From Blastomussa wellsi (taxonomy: Eukaryota > Cnidaria > Anthozoa > Scleractinia > Plerogyridae): a stretch of 64,000 bases of DNA. The DNA lies in assembly GCA_947652115.1 (NCBI GenBank), contig OX393573.1, positions 16,494,305-16,558,304 on the forward strand. The letters run 5' to 3'. Made by a program: the position numbers and the translations under genes. The number at the start of each line of letters is the position of its first letter. The stretch's first letter is position 1. The notes under the pieces are model-generated. The model ran no database searches, was not told the DNA's origin, and saw only the letters and a list, made by a program, of their open reading frames with translations. Below are positions 8,231 through 18,600 of this stretch, one piece after another.

Positions 8231-10042
8231 CATCCCTTACATGAAGAACCTGCAGTTCCAGAGGATGTTGAACCTCCAGCTCAAAAGAATGTTGAGCCTG
8301 CAGTTCCAGAGATCGGCCAACCAGTGGGAGTACCAAATGAAGAAGCACCAGTGCAAAGAACGTATGAAGATGTTTTCATGGAAGAAGTTCGAAATCTCCC
8401 ACCAGTAAGAGAGCGAAGAATGCCAAGCAGATTCTGTGATGAAGATTGCCTACTGGTTGATTCGGAGATTGATGAGCCAAAGTCAGTTAAAGAAGCATTC
8501 AATGGTAAACAGTCCATCCAATGGAGAGAAGCTATGGAGTCTGAGTACTCATCTTTGTTAAAGAATGATACATGGGATCTAGTACCTCCACCTGAAGGAA
8601 AGAACATTGTGGGATCTCGTTGGATCTTGAAGATCAAGCGTTACCAAGATGGTGGTGTAGATAGTTTCAAAGCTAGACTTGTGGCCCAGGGATATTCACA
8701 AGTCAAAGGTGTCGACTATGACGAAGTGTTCTCACCAGTGGCCCGATACACGTCCGTGAGATCATTGCTATCGTTAGCGAATGCACATGATTTGGAAATT
8801 CATCAAATGGATGTTAAAACGGCCTTTCTTAATGGTTCGTTGGACTGTGACATTTACATGTCTCAACCAGAAGGATTTGTTGATCCTGACAGACCAAACC
8901 ATGTTTGCAAGCTGAAAAAGAGTATTTATGGACTTAAACAGTCAGCTCGTTGTTGGAACATTACTCTTGATGATTATTTGAAGTCTGCTGGCTATCGCAA
9001 GAGCAATGCCGACGAATGCATTTATGTGAAATCAGTGAAGGAACCTAATGGTCACATCAGCTTTGTGATCTTGGGTGTGTATGTCGATGACATAATTCCA
9101 GTCTCTAACAACCCTGCATTGCTGGAAGCAGAGAAAGCTGGACTATGTGAAAGATTTGAGATGACTGATCATGGTGAGATCAAATATCTTCTTGGAATGT
9201 CAATCAAGCGAAACAGAGAGTCTAGAACATTGACGATAAGTCAACCCAACTACCTGGACAAAGTCCTTAAGAAATTTGGCATGGAAAATTGTAAACCTGT
9301 TTCTACTCCACTTGAACCTGGGAGAAAGTTTCAGCAATTGTCATCAAGTGACGAGCCTTTTGATGTTCAGACCTACCAACAGGCAGTCGGATGTCTGACC
9401 TACATTTCAACCGCGACGAGACCAGATATTGCTGCTGCGGTTGGTGTCCTATCACAGTACATGTCAAAGCCAAGCAAGGAACATTGGATGGGTGTGAAAC
9501 GCGTTCTAAGATACCTCAAAGGAACTTTGAAGTATGGCCTTCAATTTTCTGCTCAGGAAGAGAAACCTGAATTAGTTGGTTATACAGATGCAGACTGGGC
9601 AGGAGACGTTGACACTCGCAGATCGACATCAGGATATGTGTTTCAGATTGGAAGTGGAACTATCAGCTTGTCAAGCAGGAAACAACACACAGTAGCCAAG
9701 TCATCCACTGAAGCTGAATATGTTGCTTTAAGTTCAGCCACACAGGAAGCTGTATGGCTACGACGTCTAATGAAAGATCTTGGAAAGCAGATGGATGCAC
9801 CAACCACTATCTATGAAGACAACCAGGGTGCCATTGAACTGGCAAAGAATGCCAAATTCCATAACAGAACAAAGCACATTGACATTTGTCATCATTTTGT
9901 TCGTGAAAGAGTTGTTTCTAATGAGATCAGATTGATTTATTGTCCTACGGAGGACATGATTGCAGACATTATGACAAAGGGACTTGCGAAACTTACCTTT
10001 GAGAAACTGAGAGATTTGTTAGGTGTGCGTGACATTATCTAA
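8231..10042 (+). CDS. pol: Copia reverse transcriptase and RNase H (open segment to the natural stop)
   Basis: Open for 603 codons in the same frame after the TAG. It begins with a repetitive Pro/Glu/Val linker (8231-8400) and then the copia-type reverse transcriptase (RVT_2 family): WREAMESEYSSL (near 8521), FKARLVAQGYSQ (near 8669), QMDVKTAFLNG with the first catalytic Asp (codon 8810) and YVDD at 9080-9091 with the other two. RNase H follows: YTDADWAGD (near 9581), STEAEYVAL (near 9704), EDNQGA (near 9815) and KHIDICHHF (near 9872), ending in a DIMTKGL block (near 9962). Small departures from commoner family forms are YVDDIIPV and DICHHF, at positions where YVDDLI and DIRYHF are more usual. 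Translation ends at TAA 10040-10042. Confidence 0.93.
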   Translation, partial: HPLHEEPAVPEDVEPPAQKNVEPAVPEIGQPVGVPNEEAPVQRTYEDVFMEEVRNLPPVRERRMPSRFCDEDCLLVDSEIDEPKSVKEAFNGKQSIQWREAMESEYSSLLKNDTWDLVPPPEGKNIVGSRWILKIKRYQDGGVDSFKARLVAQGYSQVKGVDYDEVFSPVARYTSVRSLLSLANAHDLEIHQMDVKTAFLNGSLDCDIYMSQPEGFVDPDRPNHVCKLKKSIYGLKQSARCWNITLDDYLKSAGYRKSNADECIYVKSVKEPNGHISFVILGVYVDDIIPVSNNPALLEAEKAGLCERFEMTDHGEIKYLLGMSIKRNRESRTLTISQPNYLDKVLKKFGMENCKPVSTPLEPGRKFQQLSSSDEPFDVQTYQQAVGCLTYISTATRPDIAAAVGVLSQYMSKPSKEHWMGVKRVLRYLKGTLKYGLQFSAQEEKPELVGYTDADWAGDVDTRRSTSGYVFQIGSGTISLSSRKQHTVAKSSTEAEYVALSSATQEAVWLRRLMKDLGKQMDAPTTIYEDNQGAIELAKNAKFHNRTKHIDICHHFVRERVVSNEIRLIYCPTEDMIADIMTKGLAKLTFEKLRDLLGVRDII

Positions 10043-10105
10043 ATGCAGCTATCAAGCTTCAGGATTCTAAGTAGTACATTGTGTCACCGTAACAGCATAA
10101 TCATC

Positions 10106-10114
10106 AAGTGGGAG
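10106..10114 (+). other. Polypurine tract
   Basis: AAGTGGGAG lies immediately before the 3' LTR, the position where plus-strand DNA synthesis is primed during reverse transcription. The sequence is purine-rich except for one T, a form also common in other copia elements. Confidence 0.85.
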
Positions 10115-10325
10115 TGTTAGAATTATAATTATGTATGATAATTAATGCTGTCACGCTGGACTCTGATTGGTTAAGTTAATTAGATGCATGCCGTGTTCCC
10201 GCCATGTCGAATGATTACTAGTTAAGTTCGGTTTCGATGCTACGTGATGTAACACACGTTTAGCGAGTTCACTTTATAATAAAGTCCTGGGATCGTTGTG
10301 GATCGGTTGACCTTCTTAATTAACA
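10115..10325 (+). repeat. 3' LTR (211 bp)
   Basis: Begins TGTTAG and ends TTAACA, giving perfect 5-bp terminal inverted repeats TGTTA/TAACA, slightly better than in the 5' LTR. It is about 98% identical to the 5' LTR in substitutions, with the concentration of differences in the last ~20 bp. Confidence 0.95.
10274..10283 (+). promoter_or_regulatory. LTR TATA-like / AATAAA signal (3' LTR)
   Basis: TTATAATAAA with AATAAA at 10278-10283, identical to the 5' LTR motif. In this LTR it is the candidate poly(A) signal of the element. Confidence 0.5.
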
Positions 10326-10330
10326 CCTAA
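10326..10330 (+). repeat. Target-site duplication, right (CCTAA)
   Basis: Direct repeat of 5618-5622, followed by TTTGTATGGATTTACTCAGC, which is the normal continuation of an alpha unit of the interrupted tandem array. Confidence 0.95.
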
Positions 10331-12655
10331 TTTGTATGGATTTACTCAGCAACTATCCTACTTTTCATTTCAGCAAAAAACCGCTTGTAAAAAGCTCAAT
10401 TGGCTGAGAAATAATACGATTTTCAAAAGTGTCCAAAATGGTCAATTTTGGACTTTTTCAGGGCAAAATTTGGAAATTTTTTCGACCTCTCCGATTTCAG
10501 CCTAATTTGTATGGATTTACTCAGCAGCTATCCGACTTTTCATTTCACCAAAAAACCGCTTGTAGAAAGCTCAATTGGCTGAGAAATGACATCATTTTCA
10601 AATATGGCTAAAATGACTGATTTCATAGGGGGGACCATAGGAAACTTTTCAAAATCGGCCGATATTTTAGCTCGACTTTGGAAGGCTTTAAAATAGAAAC
10701 TACTCGTCCGATTTTAGCCTACTTGGTATGGATGAAATCGGCAACTATCCTAGTTTTCAACTGTGCAAAAAATCGCTTGGAAAAAGCTCAATTAGCTGAG
10801 AAATGATACGATTTTCAAAAGTGTCCAAAATGGTCAATTTTGGACTTTTTCAGGGCAAAATTTGGAAATTTTTTCGACCTCTCCGATTTCAGCCTAATTT
10901 GTATGGATTTACTCAGCAGCTATCCGACTTTTCATTTCACCAAAAAACCGCTTGTAGAAAGCTCAATTGGCTGAGAAATGACACGATTTTCAAATATGGC
11001 TAAAATGACTGATTTCATAGGCGGGACCATAGGAAACTTTTCAAAATCGGCCGATATTTTAGCTGGACTTTGAAATGCTTTAAAATAGAAACTACTCGTC
11101 CGATTTTAGCCTACTTTGTATGGATAGACTCGGCAACTATCCTAGTTTTCAACTGTGCAGAAAACCGCTCAATTGGCTGAGAAATAATACGATTTTCAAA
11201 AGTGTCCAAAATGGTCAATTTTGGACTTTTTCAGGGCAAAATTTGGAAATTTTTTCGACCTCTCCGATTTCAGCCTAATTTGTATGGCTTTACTAAGCAG
11301 CTATCCGACTTTTCATTTCACCAAAAAACCGCTTCCAGAAAGCTCAATTGGCTGAGAAATGACATGATTTTAAAATATGGCTAAAATGAGCGATTTCATA
11401 GGGGGGATCATAGGAAACTTTTCAAAATCGGCCGATATTTTAACTTGACTTTGGAAGGCTTTAAAATAGAAACTACTCGTCCGATTTTAGCCTACTTGGC
11501 ATGGATGAAATCGGCAACTATCCTAGTTTTAAACTGTGCAAAAAATCGCTTGGAAAAAGCTAAATTAGCTGAGAAATATTACGATTTTCAAAAGTGTCCA
11601 AAATGGTCAATTTTGGACTTTAACAGGGCAAAATTTGGAAATTTTTTCGACCTCTCCGATTTCAGCCTAATTTGTATGGATTTACTCAGCAGCTATCCGA
11701 CTTTTCATTTCACCGAAATACCGCTTGTAGAAAGCTCAATTGGCTGAGAAATGACACGATTTTCAAATATGGCTAAAATGACTGATTTCATAGGCGGGAC
11801 CATAGGAAACTTTTCAAAATCGGCCGATATTTTAGCTGGACTTTGAAATGCTTTAAAATAGAAACTACTCGTCCGATTTTAGCCTACTTTGTATGGATAG
11901 ACTCGGCAACTATCCTAGTTTTCAACTGTGCAGAAAACCGCTCAATTGGCTGAGAAATAATACGATTTTCAAAAGTGTCCAAAATGGTCAATTTTGGACT
12001 TTTTCAGGGCAAAATTTGGAAATTTTTTCGACCTCTCCGATTTCAGCCTAATTTGTATGGCTTTACTAAGCAGCTATCCGACTTTTCATTTCACCAAAAA
12101 ACCGCTTCCAGAAAGCTCAATTGGCTGAGAAATGACATGATTTTAAAATATGGCTAAAATGAGCGATTTCATAGGGGGGATCATAGGAAACTTTTCAAAA
12201 TCGGCCGATATTTTAACTTGACTTTGGAAGGCTTTAAAATAGAAACTACTCGTCCGATTTTAGCCTACTTGGCATGGATGAAATCGGCAACTATCCTAGT
12301 TTTAAACTGTGCAAAAAATCGCTTGGAAAAAGCTAAATTAGCTGAGAAATATTACGATTTTCAAAAGTGTCCAAAATGGTCAATTTTGGACTTTAACAGG
12401 GCAAAATTTGGAAATTTTTTCGACCTCTCCGATTTCAGCCTAATTTGTATGGATTTACTCAGCAGCTATCCGACTTTTCATTTCACCGAAATACCGCTTG
12501 TAGAAAGCTCAATTGGCTGAGAAATGACACGATTTTCAAATATGGCTAAAATGACTGATTTCATAGGGGGGACCATAGGAAACTGTTCAAAATCGGCCGA
12601 TATTTTAGCTGGACTTTGGAAAGTTGTAAAATTGAAACTACTTGTTCGATTTTAG
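10331..12655 (+). repeat. Older tandem array, right part: alternating alpha (217 bp) and beta (175 bp) units
   Basis: Unit starts (CCTAATTTG, alpha) lie at 10501, 10893, 11274, 11666, 12047 and 12439, a spacing of 392, 381, 392, 381 and 392 bp. Each period holds an alpha unit (for example 10501-10717, 217 bp) and a beta unit beginning CCTACTT (for example 10718-10892, 175 bp). In the 381-bp periods beta has lost 11 bp (164 bp, for example 11110-11273) at ...AAAACCGCTCAATTGG. Alpha carries an extra ~42 bp (TTTCATAGG..GGACCATAGG) that beta lacks. Short open frames of 60-100 codons recur in each period, but they only reflect the repeat. The last alpha unit runs directly into the 175-bp satellite at about 12656. 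Confidence 0.9.
10947..12567 (+). repeat. 773-bp tandem duplication (one alpha-beta-alpha-beta block)
   Basis: Bases 10947-11794 read the same as bases 11720-12567 at an offset of 773 bp, with no difference seen by eye over about 848 positions, including a shared 11-bp deletion and shared odd bases (ATGGCTTTACTAAGC, TTTTAAAATATGG). The copies become different at GCGGG versus GGGGG on the right and at CAAAAAACC versus CGAAATACC on the left. This is much more similar than other units in this array, so the event is recent. Confidence 0.9.
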
Positions 12656-12690
12656 CCTGATTGGTATCGATGGACTCGGCAACTATCCTA

Positions 12691-15600
12691 GATTTGATCT
12701 GTGTAAAAAACCGCTTGAAAAAATCTCAAATAGCTGAGAAATAGCACGATTTTGAAAAGTCGCCAAAATGGCCGATCTTTTAGCTCGACTTTGCAAAGCT
12801 GTAAAATTGAAACTACCTGTTCGATTTTAGCCTAATTGGTATCGATGGACTCGGCAACTATCCTAGATTTGATCTGTGTAAAAAACCGCTTTAAAAAATC
12901 TCAAAAAGCTGAAAAATAGCACGATTTTGAAAAGACGCCAAAATGGCCGATCTTTTAGCTCGACTTTGCAAAGCTGTAAAATTGAAACTACTTGTTCGAT
13001 TTTAGCCTAATTGGTATCGATGGACTCGCCAACTATCCTAGATTTGATCTGTGTAAAAAACCGCTTGAAAAAATCTGAAATAGCTGAGAAATAGCACGAT
13101 TTTGAAAAGACGCCAAAATGGCCAATCTTTTAGCTCGACTTTGCAAAGCTGTAAAATTGAAACTACTTGTTCGATTTTAGCCTAATTGGCATCGATGGAC
13201 TCGCCAACTATCCTAGATTTGATCTGTGTAAAAAACCGCTTGAAAAAATCTCAAATAGCTGAGAAATAGCACGATTTTGAAAACGCGCCAAAATGGCCAA
13301 TCTTTTAGCTCGACTTTGCAAAGCTGTAAAATTGAAACTACTTGTTCGATTTTAGCCTAATTGGTATCGATGGACTCGCCAACTATCCTAGATTTGATCT
13401 GTGTAAAAAACCGCTTGAAAAAATCTGAAATAGCTGAGAAATAGCACGATTTTGAAAAGACGCCAAAATGGCCAATCTTTTAGCTCGACTTTGCAAAGCT
13501 GTAAAATTGAAACTACTTGTTCGATTTTAGCCTAATTGGCATCGATGGACTCGCCAACTATCCTAGATTTGATCTGTGTAAAAAACCGCTTGAAAAAATC
13601 TCAAATAGCTGAGAAATAGCACGATTTTGAAAACGCGCCAAAATGGCCAATCTTTTAGCTCGACTTTGCAAAGCTGTAAAATTGAAACTACTTGTTCGAT
13701 TTTAGCCTAATTGGTATCGATGGACTCGCCAACTATCCTAGATTTGATCTGTGTAAAAAACCGCTTGAAAAAATCTCAAATAGCTGAGAAATAGCACGAT
13801 TTTGAAAAGTCGCCAAAATGGCCGATCTTTTAGCTCGACTTTGCAAAGCTGTAAAATTGAAACTACCTGTTCGATTTTAGCCTAATTGGTATCGATGGAC
13901 TCGGCAACTATCCTAGATTTGATCTGTGTAAAAAACCGCTTTAAAAAATCTCAAAAAGCTGAAAAATAGCACGATTTTGAAAAGACGCCAAAATGGCCGA
14001 TCTTTTAGCTCGACTTTGCAAAGCTGTAAAATTGAAACTACTTGTTCGATTTTAGCCTAATTGGTATCGATGGACTCGCCAACTATCCTAGATTTGATCT
14101 GTGTAAAAAACCGCTTGAAAAAATCTGAAATAGCTGAGAAATAGCACGATTTTGAAAAGACGCCAAAATGGCCAATCTTTTAGCTCGACTTTGCAAAGCT
14201 GTAAAATTGAAACTACTTGTTCGATTTTAGCCTAATTGGCATCGATGGACTCGCCAACTATCCTAGATTTGATCTGTGTAAAAAACCGCTTGAAAAAATC
14301 TCAAATAGCTGAGAAATAGCACGATTTTGAAAACGCGCCAAAATGGCCAATCTTTTAGCTCGACTTTGCAAAGCTGTAAAATTGAAACTACTTGTTCGAT
14401 TTTAGCCTAATTGGTATCGATGGACTCGCCAACTATCCTAGATTTGATCTGTGTAAAAAACCGCTTGAAAAAATCTGAAATAGCTGAGAAATAGCACGAT
14501 TTTGAAAAGACGCCAAAATGGCCAATCTTTTAGCTCGACTTTGCAAAGCTGTAAAATTGAAACTACTTGTTCGATTTTAGCCTAATTGGCATCGATGGAC
14601 TCGCCAACTATCCTAGATTTGATCTGTGTAAAAAACCGCTTGAAAAAATCTCAAATAGCTGAGAAATAGCACGATTTTGAAAACGCGCCAAAATGGCCAA
14701 TCTTTTAGCTCGACTTTGCAAAGCTGTAAAATTGAAACTACTTGTTCGATTTTAGCCTAATTGGTATCGATGGACTCGCCAACTATCCTAGATTTGATCT
14801 GTGTAAAAAACCGCTTGAAAAAATCTCAAATAGCTGAGAAATAGCACGATTTTGAAAAGTCGCCAAAATGGCCGATCTTTTAGCTCGACTTTGCAAAGCT
14901 GTAAAATTGAAACTACCTGTTCGATTTTAGCCTAATTGGTATCGATGGACTCGGCAACTATCCTAGATTTGATCTGTGTAAAAAACCGCTTTAAAAAATC
15001 TCAAAAAGCTGAAAAATAGCACGATTTTGAAAAGACGCCAAAATGGCCGATCTTTTAGCTCGACTTTGCAAAGCTGTAAAATTGAAACTACTTGTTCGAT
15101 TTTAGCCTAATTGGTATCGATGGACTCGCCAACTATCCTAGATTTGATCTGTGTAAAAAACCGCTTGAAAAAATCTGAAATAGCTGAGAAATAGCACGAT
15201 TTTGAAAAGACGCCAAAATGGCCAATCTTTTAGCTCGACTTTGCAAAGCTGTAAAATTGAAACTACTTGTTCGATTTTAGCCTAATTGGCATCGATGGAC
15301 TCGCCAACTATCCTAGATTTGATCTGTGTAAAAAACCGCTTGAAAAAATCTCAAATAGCTGAGAAATAGCACGATTTTGAAAACGCGCCAAAATGGCCAA
15401 TCTTTTAGCTCGACTTTGCAAAGCTGTAAAATTGAAACTACTTGTTCGATTTTAGCCTAATTGGTATCGATGGACTCGCCAACTATCCTAGATTTGATCT
15501 GTGTAAAAAACCGCTTGAAAAAATCTGAAATAGCTGAGAAATAGCACGATTTTGAAAAGACGCCAAAATGGCCAATCTTTTAGCTCGACTTTGCAAAGCT

Positions 15601-18600
15601 GTAAAATTGAAACTACTTGTTCGATTTTAGCCTAATTGGCATCGATGGACTCGCCAACTATCCTAGATTTGATCTGTGTAAAAAACCGCTTAAAAAAATC
15701 TCAAATAGCTGAGAAATAGCACGATTTTGAAAACGCGCCAAAATGGCCAATCTTTTAGCTCGACTTTGCAAAGCTGTAAAATTGAAACTACTTGTTCGAT
15801 TTTAGCCTAATTGGTATCGATGGACTCGCCAACTATCCTAGATTTGATCTGTGTAAAAAACCGCTTGAAAAAATCTCAAATAGCTGAGAAATAACACGAT
15901 TTTGAAAAGTCGCCAAAATGGCCGATCTTTTAGCTCGACTTTGCAAAGCTGTAAAATTGAAACTACCTGTTCGATTTTAGCCTAATTGGTATCGATGGAC
16001 TCGGCAACTATCCTAGATTTGATCTGTGTAAAAAACCGCTTTAAAAAATCTCAAAAAGCTGAAAAATAGCACGATTTTGAAAAGACGCCAAAATGGCCGA
16101 TCTTTTAGCTCGACTTTGCAAAGCTGTAAAATTGAAACTACTTGTTCGATTTTAGCCTAATTGGTATCGATGGACTCGCCAACTATCCTAGATTTGATCT
16201 GTGTAAAAAACCGCTTGAAAAAATCTGAAATAGCTGAGAAATAGCACGATTTTGAAAAGACGCCAAAATGGCCAATCTTTTAGCTCGACTTTGCAAAGCT
16301 GTAAAATTGAAACTACTTGTTCGATTTTAGCCTAATTGGCATCGATGGACTCGCCAACTATCCTAGATTTGATCTGTGTAAAAAACCGCTTGAAAAAATC
16401 TCAAATAGCTGAGAAATAGCACGATTTTGAAAACGCGCCAAAATGGCCAATCTTTTAGCTCGACTTTGCAAAGCTGTAAAATTGAAACTACTTGTTCGAT
16501 TTTAGCCTAATTGGTATCGATGGACTCGCCAACTATCCTAGATTTGATCTGTGTAAAAAACCGCTTGAAAAAATCTGAAATAGCTGAGAAATAGCACGAT
16601 TTTGAAAAGACGCCAAAATGGCCGATCTTTTAGCTCGACTTTGCAAAGCTGTAAAATTGAAACTACTTGTTCGATTTTAGCCTAATTGGCATCGATGGAC
16701 TCGCCAACTATCCTAGATTTGATCTGTGTAAAAAACCGCTTGAAAAAATCTCAAATAGCTGAGAAATAGCACGATTTTGAAAACGCGCCAAAATGGCCAA
16801 TCTTTTAGCTCGACTTTGCAAAGCTGTAAAATTGAAACTACTTGTTCGATTTTAGCCTAATTTGTATCGATGGACTCGCCAACTATCCTAGATTTGATCT
16901 GTGTAAAAAACCGCTTGAAAAAATCTCAAATAGCTGAGAAATAGCACGATTTTGAAAAGTTGCCAAAATGGCCGATCTTTTAGCTCGACTTTGCAAAGCT
17001 GTAAAATTGAAACTACTTGTTTGATTTTAGCCTAATTGGCATCGATGGACTCGCCAACTATCCTAGATTTGATCTGTGTAAAAAACCGCTTGAAAAAATC
17101 TCAAATAGCTGAGAAATAGCACGATTTTGAAAAGTCGCCAAAATGGCCGATCTTTTAGCTCGACTTTGCAAAGCTGTAAAATTGAAACTACCTGTTCGAT
17201 TTTAGCCTAATTGGTATCGATGGACTCGGCAATTATCCTAGATTTGATCTGTGTAAAAAACCGCTTGAAAAAATCTCAAATAGCTGAGAAATAGCACGAT
17301 TTTGAAAAGTCGCCAAAATGGCCGATCTTTTAGCTCGACTTTGCAAAGCTGTAAAATTGAAACTACCTGTTCGATTTTAGCCTAATTGGTATCGATGGAC
17401 TCGGCAACTATCCTAGATTTGATCTGTGTAAAAAACCGCTTTAAAAAATCTCAAAAAGCTGAAAAATAGCACGATTTTGAAAAGACGCCAAAATGGCCGA
17501 TCTTTTAGCTCGACTTTGCAAAGCTGTAAAATTGAAACTACTTGTTCGATTTTAGCCTAATTGGTATCGATGGACTCGCCAACTATCCTAGATTTGATCT
17601 GTGTAAAAAACCGCTTGAAAAAATCTGAAATAGCTGAGAAATAGCACGATTTTGAAAAGACGCCAAAATGGCCAATCTTTTAGCTCGACTTTGCAAAGCT
17701 GTAAAATTGAAACTACTTGTTCGATTTTAGCCTAATTGGCATCGATGGACTCGCCAACTATCCTAGATTTGATCTGTGTAAAAAACCGCTTGAAAAAATC
17801 TCAAATAGCTGAGAAATAGCACGATTTTGAAAACGCGCCAAAATGGCCAATCTTTTAGCTCGACTTTGCAAAGCTGTAAAATTGAAACTACTTGTTCGAT
17901 TTTAGCCTAATTGGTATCGATGGACTCGCCAACTATCCTAGATTTGATCTGTGTAAAAGACCGCTTGAAAAAATCTGAAATAGCTGAGAAATAGCACGAT
18001 TTTGAAAAGACGCCAAAATGGCCAATCTTTTAGCTCGACTTTGCAAAGCTGTAAAATTGAAACTACTTGTTCGATTTTAGCCTAATTGGCATCGATGGAC
18101 TCGCCAACTATCCTAGATTTGATCTGTGTAAAAAACCGCTTGAAAAAATCTCAAATAGCTGAGAAATAGCACGATTTTGAAAACGCGCCAAAATGGCCAA
18201 TCTTTTAGCTCGACTTTGCAAAGCTGTAAAATTGAAACTACTTGTTCGATTTTAGCCTAATTGATATCGATGGACTCGCCAACTATCCTAGATTTGATCT
18301 GTGTAAAAAACCGCTTGAAAAAATCTCAAATAGCTGAGAAATAGCACGATTTTGAAAAGTCGCCAAAATGGCCGATCTTTTAGCTCGACTTTGCAAAGCT
18401 GTAAAATTGAAACTACCTGTTCGATTTTAGCCTAATTGGTATCGATGGACTCGGCAACTATCCTAGATTTGATCTGTGTAAAAAACCGCTTTAAAAAATC
18501 TCAAATAGCTGAGAAATAGCACGATTTTGAAAAGACGCCAAAATGGCCGATCTTTTAGCTCGACTTTGCAAAGCTGTAAAATTGAAACTACTTGTTCGAT

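Larger units (their letters stand above)
5921..10042 (+). pseudogene. gag-pol: Copia gag-pol polyprotein, broken by two in-frame stops
   Basis: One reading frame runs from the ATG at 5921 to the TAA at 10040-10042 without any frameshift, about 1,373 codons, close to the ~1,400 residues of Drosophila copia. It is interrupted by TGA at 6869-6871, just after the protease active site, and by TAG at 8228-8230, in the linker between integrase and reverse transcriptase. All catalytic residues I looked for in protease, integrase, reverse transcriptase and RNase H are present. The start at 5921 is chosen because it is the first ATG in frame after the PBS and has G at -3; a longer frame to 5909 would need a GTG start. 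The three open segments are described separately. Both stops could be C-to-T changes (from CGA and CAG), but this cannot be shown without sister copies. Confidence 0.93.
5623..10325 (+). mobile_element. Ty1/copia LTR retrotransposon, near-complete, inactivated
   Basis: A 4,703-bp element with all structural parts in order: 5' LTR (TG...CA), PBS, one gag-pol frame (gag, protease, integrase, reverse transcriptase, RNase H), polypurine tract, 3' LTR, flanked by a 5-bp target duplication. Integrase before reverse transcriptase is the copia order (gypsy elements have the reverse). There is no room for an env gene between the end of pol (10042) and the polypurine tract (10106). Two in-frame stop codons make this copy non-autonomous. 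The LTRs differ by about four substitutions and three small indels, so insertion is relatively recent but not current. It sits within the older tandem array, so it post-dates that array. Clade within copia cannot be assigned without a tree. Confidence 0.97.

Noticed and set aside
10043..10105. An env-like or accessory gene after pol
   Set aside because: Only 63 bp separate the pol stop from the polypurine tract.
10429..12520. Repeated 60-100-codon open frames (MSKMVNFG... and MTLEGFKIE... types) in the alpha/beta array
   Set aside because: They are copies of the tandem repeat read through in one frame, recur with the 392/381-bp period, are bounded by unit variants rather than gene signals, and have no known domain.
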